A stretch of 48,012 bases of DNA from an uncultured Verrucomicrobiota bacterium. GTDB taxonomy: Bacteria; Verrucomicrobiota; Verrucomicrobiia; Methylacidiphilales; UBA1321. The notes under the pieces were generated by a model. The model saw only the letters and a program-made list of their open reading frames with translations, was not told the DNA's origin and did no database searches. Below are positions 8,492 to 17,537 of this stretch, piece after piece. Both the position numbers and the translations under genes were made by a program. The stretch lies in assembly GCA_903863295.1 (NCBI GenBank), contig CAIPBM010000007.1:1-48012 (forward strand), written 5' to 3'. The number at the start of each line of letters is the position of its first letter. Within the stretch, counting starts at the first letter, position 1.

Positions 8492-9145
8492 ATGTGTTTT
8501 TGTGCAACGGCTAACTTCGCAGGTAGCGCCGTACTCGGTGCTGTCGGGGTGGCCACCCTCCTGGAGGTAAAACACCGTCGAGAACTTCTTTTCGCTGCCG
8601 TGCCAACTTTATTTGCAGTACACCAATTTACCGAGGGCATAGTCTGGCTTGGAGCCGATCATATCGTACCACCGAGTGTAGGATATGATGCTGGAGTCGC
8701 TTTCGCGCTTTACGCACAGGGTCTTTTGCCCTTTTTGTTGCCTTTGAGCGTCTTACTGATCGAACCAACTCCCCAAAAAAGGCGGCATATGCTTGGTTTT
8801 GTGGTTCTGGGCGGTGCGTTGTCCCTCTATATTTTATGGGGTCTTATCGCTGCCCCTTTGCACGTTTTTGTGCGCGGTCATACTATCGTTTACGACAACA
8901 AGTTTACCTCATCAATCCTGGTAGGGGGAGCATACTTGATTGCAACTTGCGGGGCCCTGTTGTTCTCGGGCTATCGCTATCTAGTCGTCTTCGGAATTCT
9001 TAATATCATCGGCTTGATCGCGGTGCTTGTTATCTACGCTTATGCCTTTACTTCGTTGTGGTGCGCTTATGCCGCAGCCATGAGCGTCATTATCTACTTT
9101 TTCTTTCGCCAAAGTCGCTCGAAGCGTCCCGCCACCTTTGCCTAA
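8492..9145 (+). CDS. Multi-pass membrane protein, DUF6629-like
   Basis: A 217-residue protein beginning MCFCATANFAGSAVLGAVGV, close to the MCFSATASF opening of the DUF6629 family. About seven hydrophobic helices follow, including FAAVPTLFAVHQFTEGIVWL and YLVVFGILNIIGLIAVLVIY. The C-terminus is basic (RQSRSKRPATFA). The open frame extends 42 bp upstream to a GTG, but the ATG at 8492 matches the family start. I know of no assigned function. Confidence 0.7.
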   Translation: MCFCATANFAGSAVLGAVGVATLLEVKHRRELLFAAVPTLFAVHQFTEGIVWLGADHIVPPSVGYDAGVAFALYAQGLLPFLLPLSVLLIEPTPQKRRHMLGFVVLGGALSLYILWGLIAAPLHVFVRGHTIVYDNKFTSSILVGGAYLIATCGALLFSGYRYLVVFGILNIIGLIAVLVIYAYAFTSLWCAYAAAMSVIIYFFFRQSRSKRPATFA

Positions 9146-9196
9146 GTGCGTTGCGCTACTAACGAACAAGCGGGGGATGCGGACCAGCCGCTCGAC

Positions 9197-9214
9197 ATAG
9201 GGTGAAGACCCTAT
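9197..9214. promoter_or_regulatory. Palindromic operator, variant copy
   Basis: ATAGGGTGAAGACCCTAT has perfect 7-bp arms around a 4-bp centre and fits the ATGGGGTNTANACCCCAT family with one symmetric change in each arm. A -10-like TAAGTT begins at 9237, 31.5 bp from the centre. The downstream gene starts at 9258. Confidence 0.62.
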
Positions 9215-9257
9215 TCCAAGGATCTCGTACCAAACGTAAGTTTACTCCAAGGTTCTA

Positions 9258-9755
9258 TTGAAATCGTTTCAAAATCTCATTTTCACCGGGTTGGTTGCCG
9301 CTGCTCTCTTTTGGCACGCTTCGGGACAAGTCTCTGGCGATGGAGCTTCTGCCAATTCAAACCCTCCGCCGACCTCTAAACCGAGTCCAACTGTCGTTTC
9401 ATCTTCACATACGTCAGTCGATCCCAATCTCGGAACGCCGAGCACCTCTAACCCGCAACCTGTCGATTTACCGCTGTCTATGCCTGTTGTGTTTGTCATG
9501 GCATTTCTCCTCTCGATGTACTGGCGAAAGTTCGGAAACCAGCCCGGGGGCGACAAGGGTGAGGCACCTTCCCGTGTGCTCAAGAGCCTGATTCGAGAGG
9601 TCGAAGAGAGTTCTGGCTACACGAGAAACGACGCGCGAGCTAAAGCCAAAGCATGGCTGGTAGAGAACGTCACCTCGCTGGGCGAGAACGAGCTCTTCTT
9701 GGCAAAGGAACACTTTAATTATCTGCTTCCTCCAGATTGGGGAGTTAAAGCATAG
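9258..9755 (+). CDS. Exported or membrane-anchored protein of unknown function
   Basis: A 165-residue protein with a TTG start preceded by an AAGG ribosome site. Residues 1-24 look like a signal peptide (MKSFQNLIFTGLVAAALFWH). A Ser/Pro/Thr-rich linker follows at about 25-70, then a transmembrane helix (PLSMPVVFVMAFLLSMYW). The C-terminal domain is charged and helical (REVEESSGYTRNDARAKAKA to LFLAKEHFNYLLPPDWGVKA). I do not recognise the C-terminal domain. The operator at 9197-9214 suggests it belongs to the stress regulon. The predicted leader is only about 9 nt, so the start codon deserves checking. Confidence 0.6.
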   Translation: MKSFQNLIFTGLVAAALFWHASGQVSGDGASANSNPPPTSKPSPTVVSSSHTSVDPNLGTPSTSNPQPVDLPLSMPVVFVMAFLLSMYWRKFGNQPGGDKGEAPSRVLKSLIREVEESSGYTRNDARAKAKAWLVENVTSLGENELFLAKEHFNYLLPPDWGVKA

Positions 9756-9860
9756 GAGATCAAATCTCAAGGTCGCCCTTCCTTTGGCGCCATATCTCCG
9801 ATCCGCAAACCATGGGGTTTTACTAAAGGTAATTGGGCCGCACGAGCGGCTATCTGCCCT

Positions 9861-9880
9861 TATGGGGTGTAGACCCCATA
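9861..9880. promoter_or_regulatory. Palindromic operator
   Basis: TATGGGGTGTAGACCCCATA, with full 8-bp arms and one asymmetric position in the centre. A -10-like TTAAGG begins at 9901, 30.5 bp from the centre, and the stress gene starts at 9946, 75.5 bp from the centre. This copies the layout at 4613-4632 upstream of the paralogous gene. Confidence 0.8.
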
Positions 9881-9945
9881 GAAAGACGGTATGCCCTGTC
9901 TTAAGGTGCAGTCTTCAAGTAAGTAACCAAGTAAGCCTCAAAATT

Positions 9946-10476
9946 ATGACCGAATGCAACGCCGTAGTGGCCATCTACAAATCCCACAACGAAGCCGAAA
10001 GTGCAGTCAAGGAACTCCAGTCGTCTGGATTCAACATGAAACAATTGTCGATTGTTGGGCGCGACTACCAAACCGACGAGCATGTGCTCGGTTACTACAA
10101 CACGGGGGATCGCATGAAATACTGGGGCGGATTGGGTGCCTTCTGGGGTTGGATCTGGGGCTTGCTGTTCGGTTCCGCTTTATTTTTTGTTCCGGGCGTC
10201 GGTCCTTTGGTCGCGGCTGGTCCAATCGTGGGTTGGATCGTCAGCGCGCTGGAAGGCGCGGTAGTGGTCGGTGGGGTTAGCGCGTTCGGGGCCGGTCTCT
10301 ACAGTTGGGGTATTCCGCAGAACAGCGTGTTAAAATACGAGACAGAGATCAAAAATGGCAAGTTTGTGATTATTGCCCACGGGACAGAGAAGGAAGCGGC
10401 GCGTGCGCGGGAGATCATAAAAAGCAGCAACCCGGATTCGCAGGAGGATCATCTGCTTTCATCAACCAGCAAATAG
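9946..10476 (+). CDS. 17M-like general stress protein, paralogue of the gene at 4002-4547
   Basis: A 176-residue protein nearly collinear with the one at 4002-4547. It shares the KSHNEAESAVKELQSSGFNM opening, LSIVGRDYQTDEHVLGYYN, the Gly-rich hydrophobic core with FVPGVGPLVAAGPIVGWIV, and the KFVIIAHGTEKEAARAREII end. The ATG at 9946 is chosen by comparison with that copy; the frame is open further upstream through the operator, which argues against the longer start. The pair has kept the same promoter spacing as well as the protein. The role is unknown; membrane association is suggested by the hydrophobic core. Confidence 0.8.
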   Translation: MTECNAVVAIYKSHNEAESAVKELQSSGFNMKQLSIVGRDYQTDEHVLGYYNTGDRMKYWGGLGAFWGWIWGLLFGSALFFVPGVGPLVAAGPIVGWIVSALEGAVVVGGVSAFGAGLYSWGIPQNSVLKYETEIKNGKFVIIAHGTEKEAARAREIIKSSNPDSQEDHLLSSTSK

Positions 10477-10562
10477 ATCCTTCCGATTCTGAAATAAGTG
10501 CCGTCTACGTGGGGGGATGAGACCCGGCGCGCAGAAATGAAACCCAATGCATTCAAAGTACC

Positions 10563-11051
10563 ATGCCTGATCTCCCCTCCATTTTCCCCCTGACACCGAT
10601 AGTAATCGGTATTGCGGCCGATCACGGAGGCTTCGAATTAAAACAATATCTGATCAATAGATTACGCGAATATGGTTACCAGTTCATCGATTTCGGTGAC
10701 GAGCAGCCCAAGCCGGATGATGACTATCCCGATTTTATTGTGCCCCTTGCACGAGCTGTTTCCAGTGGGGAAGTGGAACGGGGCGTGGCCATCTGCGGTA
10801 GTGGCGTCGGGGCCTCGGTCGCCGCGAACAAGATCGCCGGGGTTCGGGCCAGTCTGATTCACGAAAACTTTTCGGCCCACCAAGGCGTCGAAGACGACGA
10901 TCTGAACATGATCTGCTTCGGGGGACTGGTCATCGGGCATGCTCTGGCCTGGGAATTACTTCAAACCTTTCTCGCGGCGCGATTCAGCGGCGCTGAGCGT
11001 CACCGTCGCCGTCTGGCCAAAATCGCGGATTTGGAAAGCGGTGCGATTTAA
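10563..11051 (+). CDS. rpiB: Ribose-5-phosphate isomerase B
   Basis: A 162-residue RpiB/LacAB-family protein. IGIAADHGGFELKQYL provides the substrate-binding Asp-His. The active-site cysteine is in AICGSGVGASVAANKIAGVRA, and EDDDLNMICFGGLVIG replaces the common HNDANVL-type segment. It interconverts ribose-5-phosphate and ribulose-5-phosphate, supplying pentose phosphates for the transaldolase/phosphoketolase route encoded 10 kb downstream. The gene starts 86 bp after the stress-protein gene and ends 5 bp before glgP, so it probably shares the transcript started at the 9861 operator. Confidence 0.9.
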   Translation: MPDLPSIFPLTPIVIGIAADHGGFELKQYLINRLREYGYQFIDFGDEQPKPDDDYPDFIVPLARAVSSGEVERGVAICGSGVGASVAANKIAGVRASLIHENFSAHQGVEDDDLNMICFGGLVIGHALAWELLQTFLAARFSGAERHRRRLAKIADLESGAI

Positions 11052-11056
11052 CTAAT

Positions 11057-13600
11057 ATGATTGAAACACCTCCCGATTTTCATCTTCACATCCGTCTTCC
11101 TGCTAAAATCGAAGGAATCGACCAGCTCACTGAACTGGCCCTTGACCTGCGTTCATCATGGAATCACGGTGCCGACAATCTATGGCGGCAACTGGACTCG
11201 ACTCTCTGGGACTTAACGCAGAATCCCTGGGTCATATTGCAGACCGTCTCAAGAGATCGTCTTGAACAGAAGCTGGGAGATCCAGCATTTCAAAAGGAGA
11301 TCGACGAACTTCTGAAGGCCAAACACGACGCGGAGGCAATGCCAGCATGGTTCCAGAAAAATCATCCTAATTCTGCTCTCACCTGCGTCGCCTATTTCAG
11401 CATGGAGTTCATGTTGAGCGAAGCTCTCCCGATTTACTCAGGCGGCCTGGGCAATGTTGCAGGCGATCAGCTCAAAGCCGCCAGCGACCTGGGCGTCCCC
11501 GTTATCGGATTGGGATTGCTTTATCAGCAGGGTTATTTTCGCCAGGTCATTGATAAAGACGGCGCACAACAAGCCCTATATCCGTACAATGATCCCGGAC
11601 AGTTACCGATCAAGCCTTTGAGGCACCCGAGCGGCGAGTGGCTGCGGCTGGAAATCGCCTTACCGGGTTACTCGGTGTGGCTACGCGCCTGGGAGGTTCA
11701 GGTTGGCCGAAGAAAGCTTTACCTTTTGGATAGCAATGATGCCGCGAACTACCCCGCTCATCGCGGAATTACGAGCGAATTGTATGGTGGTGGTCCAGAA
11801 CTGCGCCTCAAGCAGGAACTGCTGCTTGGCATTGGAGGGTGGCGCTTGCTTCGGGCACTCGGCATCCAACCGGATGTGTGCCACCTGAATGAAGGGCACG
11901 CCGCATTCGCGATCTTGGAACGGGCTCGCAATTTCATGGAAGATTTCGACAAGTCTTTTGAAATCGCGCTGACTGCAACCCGGGCCGGGAATCTCTTTAC
12001 AACGCATACCGCCGTGGCGGCTGGCTTTGATCGTTTCACTCCGGCTCTCATTGAGCAATACCTTGGTAATTACGCGAAGAAGCATCTGGGAATTTCTTTG
12101 CGCGATCTCATGGCTCTAGGCCGCCAAAACCCGAACGACTCGACGGAGGGTTTTAACATGGCCTTTCTGGCTGTCAGGGGGAGCGGTGCGGTGAATGGCG
12201 TGAGCCGGTTGCACGGGAAAGTCAGTCGCAACTTGTTTGAGCCGCTTTTTCCACGCTGGCCCGAAGACGAAGTGCCCATCAGCCACGTGACCAACGGGGT
12301 TCACATGCCCACGTGGGACTCGGCCGCCGCCGATGAGCTTTGGACAAAAGCTTGCGGAAAGGACCGCTGGTTGGGGACAAAAGAGAACCTCGAGCACGAC
12401 ATTCGCGCCGTGTCCGATGCCACGCTTTGGCAGTTCCGGCTGGATGCGAATAAGTCTCTTGTCGAATACGCCCGCGAGCGACTGGCACGGCATTATGCGG
12501 CCGCCGGAGCTTCCTCCGAAACGGTTGAGCAGGCGCGGCATCTCTTCAATCCCAATACGCTGACTCTCGGTTTCGCGCGTCGCTTCGCCACTTATAAAAG
12601 GCCCAATCTTCTCTTGGAAGACCCGGATCGGCTACTTCGACTAATCTCCAATCCGCAGCGGCCCGTTCAATTGATCCTCGCGGGCAAGGCTCATCCAGCG
12701 GACAAGGCAGGACAAGCCCTGATCCAGAGATGGGTTCAATTCATTCGCCAGCCATCAGTCCGTCCACATGCGATTTTTCTGAGTGATTATGACATGCACC
12801 TCACCGAGCGTTTGGTCCAGGGGGTCGATGTCTGGATCAACACCCCCCGTCGACCATGGGAGGCCTGCGGTACGAGCGGCATGAAGGTTTTGGTCAACGG
12901 GGGCATCAACCTTTCGGAATTGGATGGTTGGTGGGCGGAAGCTTTTGTGCCTGACTTGGGTTGGGCGTTAGGTGATGGGAAGGAACGTGGGAATGATCCC
13001 GGATGGGACCGTGCCGAGGCCGAGAGGCTCTACGCTTCTCTCGAAAACGAAGTGGTCCCAGAATTCTATGACCGCAATGACCAGGGCATTCCAACGGCCT
13101 GGGTTGCCCGGATGAGGGAGAGCATGGCTCGGCTGACACCCCGCTTCTCAGCCGAACGAACGGTGCGCGAATACACCGATCAACACTATCTACCCGCCGC
13201 CAATGCGTACAACCTACGAAAAGTCGATAAAGGCAAAATGGGTAAGCAGATGGTCGATTGGCGGCGAAATTTACAACAGAAATGGCCTTCCATCCATTTT
13301 GGCGAAGTTAAGGCCGAGTCCCGGAACGGGCAGCATGTATTCGAGGCGCAGGTTTACCTCAATGATCTCGATCCCGGAGCGGTACGGGTTGAATTGTTTG
13401 CCAACCGTGGAGCGGATGGTAATCCCGTGCGATTTGAGATGAAGCGCATACGCGAACTTGCCGGAGCTACAGGCCTCTACCTCTACGATGGATTTGCCCC
13501 AGGAGATCGCCCTGCATCTGATTATACCGCTCGTATCATTCCTTACTTCGACGGGGTATCCGTGCCATTGGAAGACGTACAAATCGTATGGCAGAGATGA
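11057..13600 (+). CDS. glgP: Alpha-glucan (glycogen) phosphorylase
   Basis: An 847-residue phosphorylase of the short, unregulated bacterial family. The N-terminal YFSMEFMLSEALPIYSGGLG and AGDQLKAASDLGVPVIGLGL bind substrate. HLNEGHAAFAILER and FTTHTAVAAGFDRF follow in mid-protein. The pyridoxal-phosphate lysine is in CGTSGMKVLVNGGINLSELD, followed by GWWAEAF. It releases glucose-1-phosphate from glycogen using Pi, saving the ATP needed to phosphorylate free glucose. It follows rpiB by 5 bp. GlgX, which would remove the limit-dextrin branches, is at 15294-17441. Phosphoglucomutase and glucose-phosphate isomerase are not in the window. Confidence 0.93.
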   Translation: MIETPPDFHLHIRLPAKIEGIDQLTELALDLRSSWNHGADNLWRQLDSTLWDLTQNPWVILQTVSRDRLEQKLGDPAFQKEIDELLKAKHDAEAMPAWFQKNHPNSALTCVAYFSMEFMLSEALPIYSGGLGNVAGDQLKAASDLGVPVIGLGLLYQQGYFRQVIDKDGAQQALYPYNDPGQLPIKPLRHPSGEWLRLEIALPGYSVWLRAWEVQVGRRKLYLLDSNDAANYPAHRGITSELYGGGPELRLKQELLLGIGGWRLLRALGIQPDVCHLNEGHAAFAILERARNFMEDFDKSFEIALTATRAGNLFTTHTAVAAGFDRFTPALIEQYLGNYAKKHLGISLRDLMALGRQNPNDSTEGFNMAFLAVRGSGAVNGVSRLHGKVSRNLFEPLFPRWPEDEVPISHVTNGVHMPTWDSAAADELWTKACGKDRWLGTKENLEHDIRAVSDATLWQFRLDANKSLVEYARERLARHYAAAGASSETVEQARHLFNPNTLTLGFARRFATYKRPNLLLEDPDRLLRLISNPQRPVQLILAGKAHPADKAGQALIQRWVQFIRQPSVRPHAIFLSDYDMHLTERLVQGVDVWINTPRRPWEACGTSGMKVLVNGGINLSELDGWWAEAFVPDLGWALGDGKERGNDPGWDRAEAERLYASLENEVVPEFYDRNDQGIPTAWVARMRESMARLTPRFSAERTVREYTDQHYLPAANAYNLRKVDKGKMGKQMVDWRRNLQQKWPSIHFGEVKAESRNGQHVFEAQVYLNDLDPGAVRVELFANRGADGNPVRFEMKRIRELAGATGLYLYDGFAPGDRPASDYTARIIPYFDGVSVPLEDVQIVWQR

Positions 13601-13666
13601 TCCGAAACACGTGAATTCTTCGAGACATCATCGTCTGACGAAAAAAACACCATAGCCGGGGAACAG

Positions 13667-13684
13667 GTAGGGTTCCACCCCATA
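13667..13684. promoter_or_regulatory. Degenerate palindromic operator-like element upstream of slipin gene
   Basis: The right arm ACCCCATA matches the operator family exactly, but the left arm is reduced to GTAGGGT and the spacer is one base short. An overlapping GGGGAAC...GGTTCC inverted repeat here could instead be a glgP terminator. AACTAT/TATCTT near 13704-13712 could serve as -10. The nearest gene starts at 13811. Confidence 0.3.
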
Positions 13685-13810
13685 GCGCGGCTGTCCTCTC
13701 CTGAACTATCTTCCCTCCACTAAGACGCCAATCCCGTTCCGCATCATTTATCTTGGGTCGAAACTAAGGTTCTGTGCGGGAATAAAACCAAACCTACGGA
13801 GAAAATTAAA

Positions 13811-14791
13811 ATGAGACAAACCAGTGCTTTCGGAACGTTGATATTCATTGTCATTTTGGGTGTTGGCGCAGCCATTGCCTATGCGGTGAATGGTATTGCC
13901 GGTAACGTGGCTGCTATCAGTGTCGCCATCGTTGCCTTTGTTGTGGCGGGCATCACTTCTTCCGCGATTCGGGTGGCCGATCAATGGGACAGGGCTGTCA
14001 TCTTGCGGCTGGGGCAATTTCATGCCCTTAAGGGGCCGGGGTTGTTCTTCCTTATCCCGGTGATCGACACAATTCCTTATTGGATCGACACCCGGGTCAT
14101 CACGACCGGCTTTAAGGCGGAAAAGACCCTGACAAAGGACACCGTGCCGGTCGATGTTGACGCCGTCTTGTTCTGGAAGGTTGTCGACCCGAAACGAGCG
14201 GCCTTGGATGTTGCAGATTATCAAAGCGCAATCGGTTGGGCCTCCCAAACCGCGCTACGCGATGTGATCGGCAAGACCATGCTTGGCGATATGCTGGAGG
14301 GCCGTGACAAAATCAGCGCCCTGCTCCGGACGATTATCGATGAGCGCACCGAACCTTGGGGTATTAACGTCATTTCCGTCGAAGTGAAGGACGTCTTGAT
14401 TCCGCCGGGTTTGGAGGATGCGATGTCGATGCAAGCCCAGGCAGAAAGAGAGCGTCAAGCTCGCGTCATCCTTGGAGATGCCGAGAGGCAGATCGCGGAG
14501 AAATTCGAGGAAGCAGGCAAACATTACGAAAACAATCCGATTGCCTTCCATTTGCGTGCCATGAACATGCTTTATGAGGGTTTGAAGGAAAATTCCACCA
14601 TCGTCATTGTTCCCAGCACCGCCGTGGAAAGCATGCAGCTTGGTGGTCTCGCCGGGATGACAGCGCTCAGCATGGGATTGGGACAGGAACGTGCGAACGG
14701 CGTTCTGCCGAACAACCTACCGCCACGTGCAAATGCTATTCCCGCAGACACGGACGGACATCAGGACGGGGCACTAAAGCTGCCGGCATGA
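13811..14791 (+). CDS. Slipin / stomatin-like SPFH-domain membrane protein
   Basis: A 326-residue protein. Two adjacent hydrophobic segments at about 7-30 and 34-56 anchor it. The SPFH (band 7) domain runs from about 57 to 225, with DQWDRAVILRLGQFHALKGP, TVPVDVDAVLFWKVVDP and WGINVISVEVKDVLIPPGLE. A coiled-coil stretch with AQAERERQARVILGDAERQI follows, then a Gly-rich tail. Slipins oligomerise in membrane microdomains and often pair with a NfeD-type protein or protease; none is adjacent here. A SpoIIAA-like gene follows after 72 bp. Confidence 0.9.
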   Translation: MRQTSAFGTLIFIVILGVGAAIAYAVNGIAGNVAAISVAIVAFVVAGITSSAIRVADQWDRAVILRLGQFHALKGPGLFFLIPVIDTIPYWIDTRVITTGFKAEKTLTKDTVPVDVDAVLFWKVVDPKRAALDVADYQSAIGWASQTALRDVIGKTMLGDMLEGRDKISALLRTIIDERTEPWGINVISVEVKDVLIPPGLEDAMSMQAQAERERQARVILGDAERQIAEKFEEAGKHYENNPIAFHLRAMNMLYEGLKENSTIVIVPSTAVESMQLGGLAGMTALSMGLGQERANGVLPNNLPPRANAIPADTDGHQDGALKLPA

Positions 14792-14863
14792 GGTTTTGCT
14801 TCTCAGGGGATACGAAGCAACTACATGCCAGGGAGAGCAACCTTCAAATGAGGCGAGAAACCC

Positions 14864-15229
14864 ATGATCGAACAAATGAGCGAGGGGATCAAAAACAATG
14901 TTGTGGCACTGTACGCCCATGGAATGATCAGCCACCAAGACTACGAACGGGTGGTGATTCCAACCGTGGAAGAAAAAATCAGGTTACACGCCAAAGTCCG
15001 GCTTCTTTTTGTTTTGGCTGATGATTTCGAGGGGTACACCCCCGAAGCCATGTGGGACGACACGAAAATCGGGCTGCAACATCTTACTGCATTTGAAAGG
15101 ATCGCGGTGGTGACCAACTCCGTGTGGGTTAAAGAAGCCGTGCGTTTTTTTGGAGTTTTTGTGCCATGCCCGGTAAAAGTTTTCCCGAAAGAGGAAATTC
15201 AATCGGCTACAGCCTGGGCGAACGAATAG
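14864..15229 (+). CDS. SpoIIAA-like (STAS-related) protein
   Basis: A 121-residue protein matching the SpoIIAA-like layout. It has an N-terminal beta-strand region (NNVVALYAHGMISHQDYERV), then VRLLFVLADDFEGYTPEAMW, a central LTAFERIAVVTNSVWVKEAV and a final FPKEEIQSATAWANE. These small proteins have a STAS-like fold; their biochemical role is poorly defined and may involve membrane association. The genomic position after slipin agrees with a membrane-stress role, but that is inference. Confidence 0.82.
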   Translation: MIEQMSEGIKNNVVALYAHGMISHQDYERVVIPTVEEKIRLHAKVRLLFVLADDFEGYTPEAMWDDTKIGLQHLTAFERIAVVTNSVWVKEAVRFFGVFVPCPVKVFPKEEIQSATAWANE

Positions 15230-15293
15230 GCGATTCTCCCCCGCTCTATCCCATGATAATCACCGGACAGGCCGCCCGCATGAGTGGACAAGC

Positions 15294-17441
15294 ATGAGCT
15301 CATCTCTCGTGGTTAAGCCTGTGGATGTCGCGGAGACTTTGGAAGCTGGGCATGTTCGAAAGGGAGTTCCATTACCAATGGGAACCCATGAGTTCGAGGG
15401 TGGCATTAACTTTTCCTTCTTTAGCCGTCATGCGACCCGCGTTTATCTGGAATTCTTTGATCGTCCCCAAGATGCAAAGGCCAGTCGGGTTATAAAGTTC
15501 GACCCGGCTTGCAATCACACCGGTGACATGTGGCATATATGGGTCGAGGCAATACAACCCGGCCAACTGTATGGTTACCGCGTGGATGGGCCCTATCATC
15601 CAACGGAAGGCCAACGCTTCAATGTTCACAAGCTTCTCCTTGATCCATTTGCCACTGCCATCTCTCGACTGCCAAACTGGAATTTTGATCCGGCTCACGG
15701 TTTCGATTCATTGGCCCCAAAACAAGACTCGGTGTGCTCAATTCAGGATGACGCCGGAGCCATGCCAAAAAGCGTGTTCACAGATGGAACTTTCGATTGG
15801 GGAAACGACCGACCGCTTAAGCATTCCTGGTCTAAAACCGTCATTTATGAAACCCACGTCCGGGGCTTTACCATCCATGCGAGTTCGGGCGTAAAGCACG
15901 CTGGCACCTATCAGGGACTCGTTGAGAAAATACCTTACCTTCAAGACTTGGGCGTGACTGCCGTTGAACTGATGCCGGTACAGGAGTTCAATGAAAATCA
16001 AGTCACTGCCATCCATCCGCAGACAGGACTAATCCTTCGAAACTACTGGGGCTACGATCCTGTGGCCTTCTTCGCGCCAAAGGCCTCCTACAGTAGCAAC
16101 ACAGGTTTGGGGCAGCAGAAAATCGAATTCAAAGATATGGTAAAGGCGTTTCACGCCGGAGGAATTGAAGTGATTCTCGACGTCGTCTTCAATCACACGG
16201 CAGAGGGCGACGAACTTGGTCCGACACTTTGCTTCCGAGGGATGGATAACGTGATTTTCTACACGCTCGAGGGGGACAAGCGGTATTACAAAGATTTCAC
16301 CGGAACAGGTAATACGATCAACGCCAACCATCCGGTGGTCCGCGACTATATCCTGACTGCGCTACGATATTGGGTGATTGAGATGCACGTGGATGGTTTC
16401 CGGTTTGATCTGGCATCGGTTCTTGGCAGGGATGGTTCTGGCAATCTTTTGGCTAATCCACCTCTCCTGGCTCGGATCGCCGAAGATCCGATTTTGAGAG
16501 ATGTGAAACTAATTGCCGAGGCTTGGGATACGGCGGGCGCGTACCAAGTAGGCAGCTTCTCGGAACGGCGTTGGGCTGAGTGGAACGGGCAGTACCGCGA
16601 TGACATCCGACGTTTCTGGCGAGGTGATAGCGGGATGCTCGGTCGTTTCGCCAGTCGCATCTGTGGAAGTTCTGACATTTACGCCAATTCAGGCAAAGGT
16701 CCCGAAAGCAGCATCAATTTCCTTACCTGTCATGATGGGTTTACCCTTAATGACCTGGTCAGTTATTGCGCCAAACACAACGAAGCCAATGGCCAAAACA
16801 ACCATGACGGCTCGAACGATAATTTTAGTCAAAACAACGGGGCAGAGGGGCTCAGTATGGACCCGGCAATAGAGGGGTTAAGGAATCGCCTAATTAAAAA
16901 TTTCTTACTGACCCTGTTCATTTCGCGTGGTGTTCCCATGCTGCTTGGCGGTGACGAATTTCGCCGAACGCAAAGGGGCAATAATAACGCCTATTGCCAA
17001 GACAACGAAACGAGCTGGTTCAACTGGCAAGATATGGATCAGCATATGGAGATTCATCTTTTCACCCGTGCCATGATCGCTTTTCGCCGGGATCATCCGG
17101 TTCTTAGCGAGGAGAGGTTCTACACCGACGCGGAAATCGACTGGTTTAGTCCTCAAGGCAGACTGCCAAACTGGGCTGATCCCGAACGCAAGGAGCTCGC
17201 CTGCCTTATTCATGAAAATGAAAAAGACAGGCTTTACCTAATGTTCAATTCGGGTAATGCAACGAGCACTTTTACGCTCCCAGGGCTGCCCTCTAATTAT
17301 CGATGGCGTCTTGCGATAGATACGTTTCGTTCGGTACCGCTGGATCTTGCCGCAGCTAAGCAGGAAGAGCTTCCGACTCTTTCACTCCATTATCAACTCG
17401 AACCCCGTTCCAGTGCGGTAGCCGTGTTGCGGCAGATTTGA
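15294..17441 (+). CDS. glgX: Glycogen debranching enzyme GlgX (isoamylase type)
   Basis: A 715-residue GH13 enzyme. The N-terminal CBM48-like beta domain occupies about 25-125 (GTHEFEGGINFSFFSRHATR, YGYRVDGPYHPTEGQRFN). The catalytic barrel shows VILDVVFNHTAEGD, the nucleophile in DGFRFDLASVLGRD, the acid/base in LIAEAWD, and LTCHDGFTLNDLVSYCAKHN. It hydrolyses the alpha-1,6 branches left after GlgP action, so the two together mobilise glycogen. No palindromic operator lies just upstream; it may be read from the slipin promoter or from its own. Confidence 0.94.
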   Translation: MSSSLVVKPVDVAETLEAGHVRKGVPLPMGTHEFEGGINFSFFSRHATRVYLEFFDRPQDAKASRVIKFDPACNHTGDMWHIWVEAIQPGQLYGYRVDGPYHPTEGQRFNVHKLLLDPFATAISRLPNWNFDPAHGFDSLAPKQDSVCSIQDDAGAMPKSVFTDGTFDWGNDRPLKHSWSKTVIYETHVRGFTIHASSGVKHAGTYQGLVEKIPYLQDLGVTAVELMPVQEFNENQVTAIHPQTGLILRNYWGYDPVAFFAPKASYSSNTGLGQQKIEFKDMVKAFHAGGIEVILDVVFNHTAEGDELGPTLCFRGMDNVIFYTLEGDKRYYKDFTGTGNTINANHPVVRDYILTALRYWVIEMHVDGFRFDLASVLGRDGSGNLLANPPLLARIAEDPILRDVKLIAEAWDTAGAYQVGSFSERRWAEWNGQYRDDIRRFWRGDSGMLGRFASRICGSSDIYANSGKGPESSINFLTCHDGFTLNDLVSYCAKHNEANGQNNHDGSNDNFSQNNGAEGLSMDPAIEGLRNRLIKNFLLTLFISRGVPMLLGGDEFRRTQRGNNNAYCQDNETSWFNWQDMDQHMEIHLFTRAMIAFRRDHPVLSEERFYTDAEIDWFSPQGRLPNWADPERKELACLIHENEKDRLYLMFNSGNATSTFTLPGLPSNYRWRLAIDTFRSVPLDLAAAKQEELPTLSLHYQLEPRSSAVAVLRQI

Positions 17442-17452
17442 TCCAGATCGGA

Positions 17453-17470
17453 ATGGGGTGAACACCCCAT
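17453..17470. promoter_or_regulatory. Palindromic operator
   Basis: ATGGGGTGAACACCCCAT, with 8-bp arms and only the central dinucleotide asymmetric. It begins 12 bp after the glgX stop. AT-rich CAAAAT/AAATAT at 17493-17500 is the likely -10, 2-3 bp further out than at other copies. The next ATG (17538) is 76.5 bp from the centre. Confidence 0.78.
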
Positions 17471-17537
17471 GGCGAGTCTTCGCTTGCCCGAGCAAAATAT
17501 GAATTGCCAGAGGCAGCCCCCCAACCAACAAACTATT

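Noticed and set aside
10508..10528. GTGGGGGGATGAGACCC before rpiB as an operator
   Set aside because: Arms do not pair at the family spacing; rpiB is more simply read from the promoter at 9861.
15030..15044. GAGGGGTACACCCCC palindrome
   Set aside because: It lies inside the SpoIIAA-like coding sequence, lacks the outer AT/TA bases and has no promoter context; probably chance.
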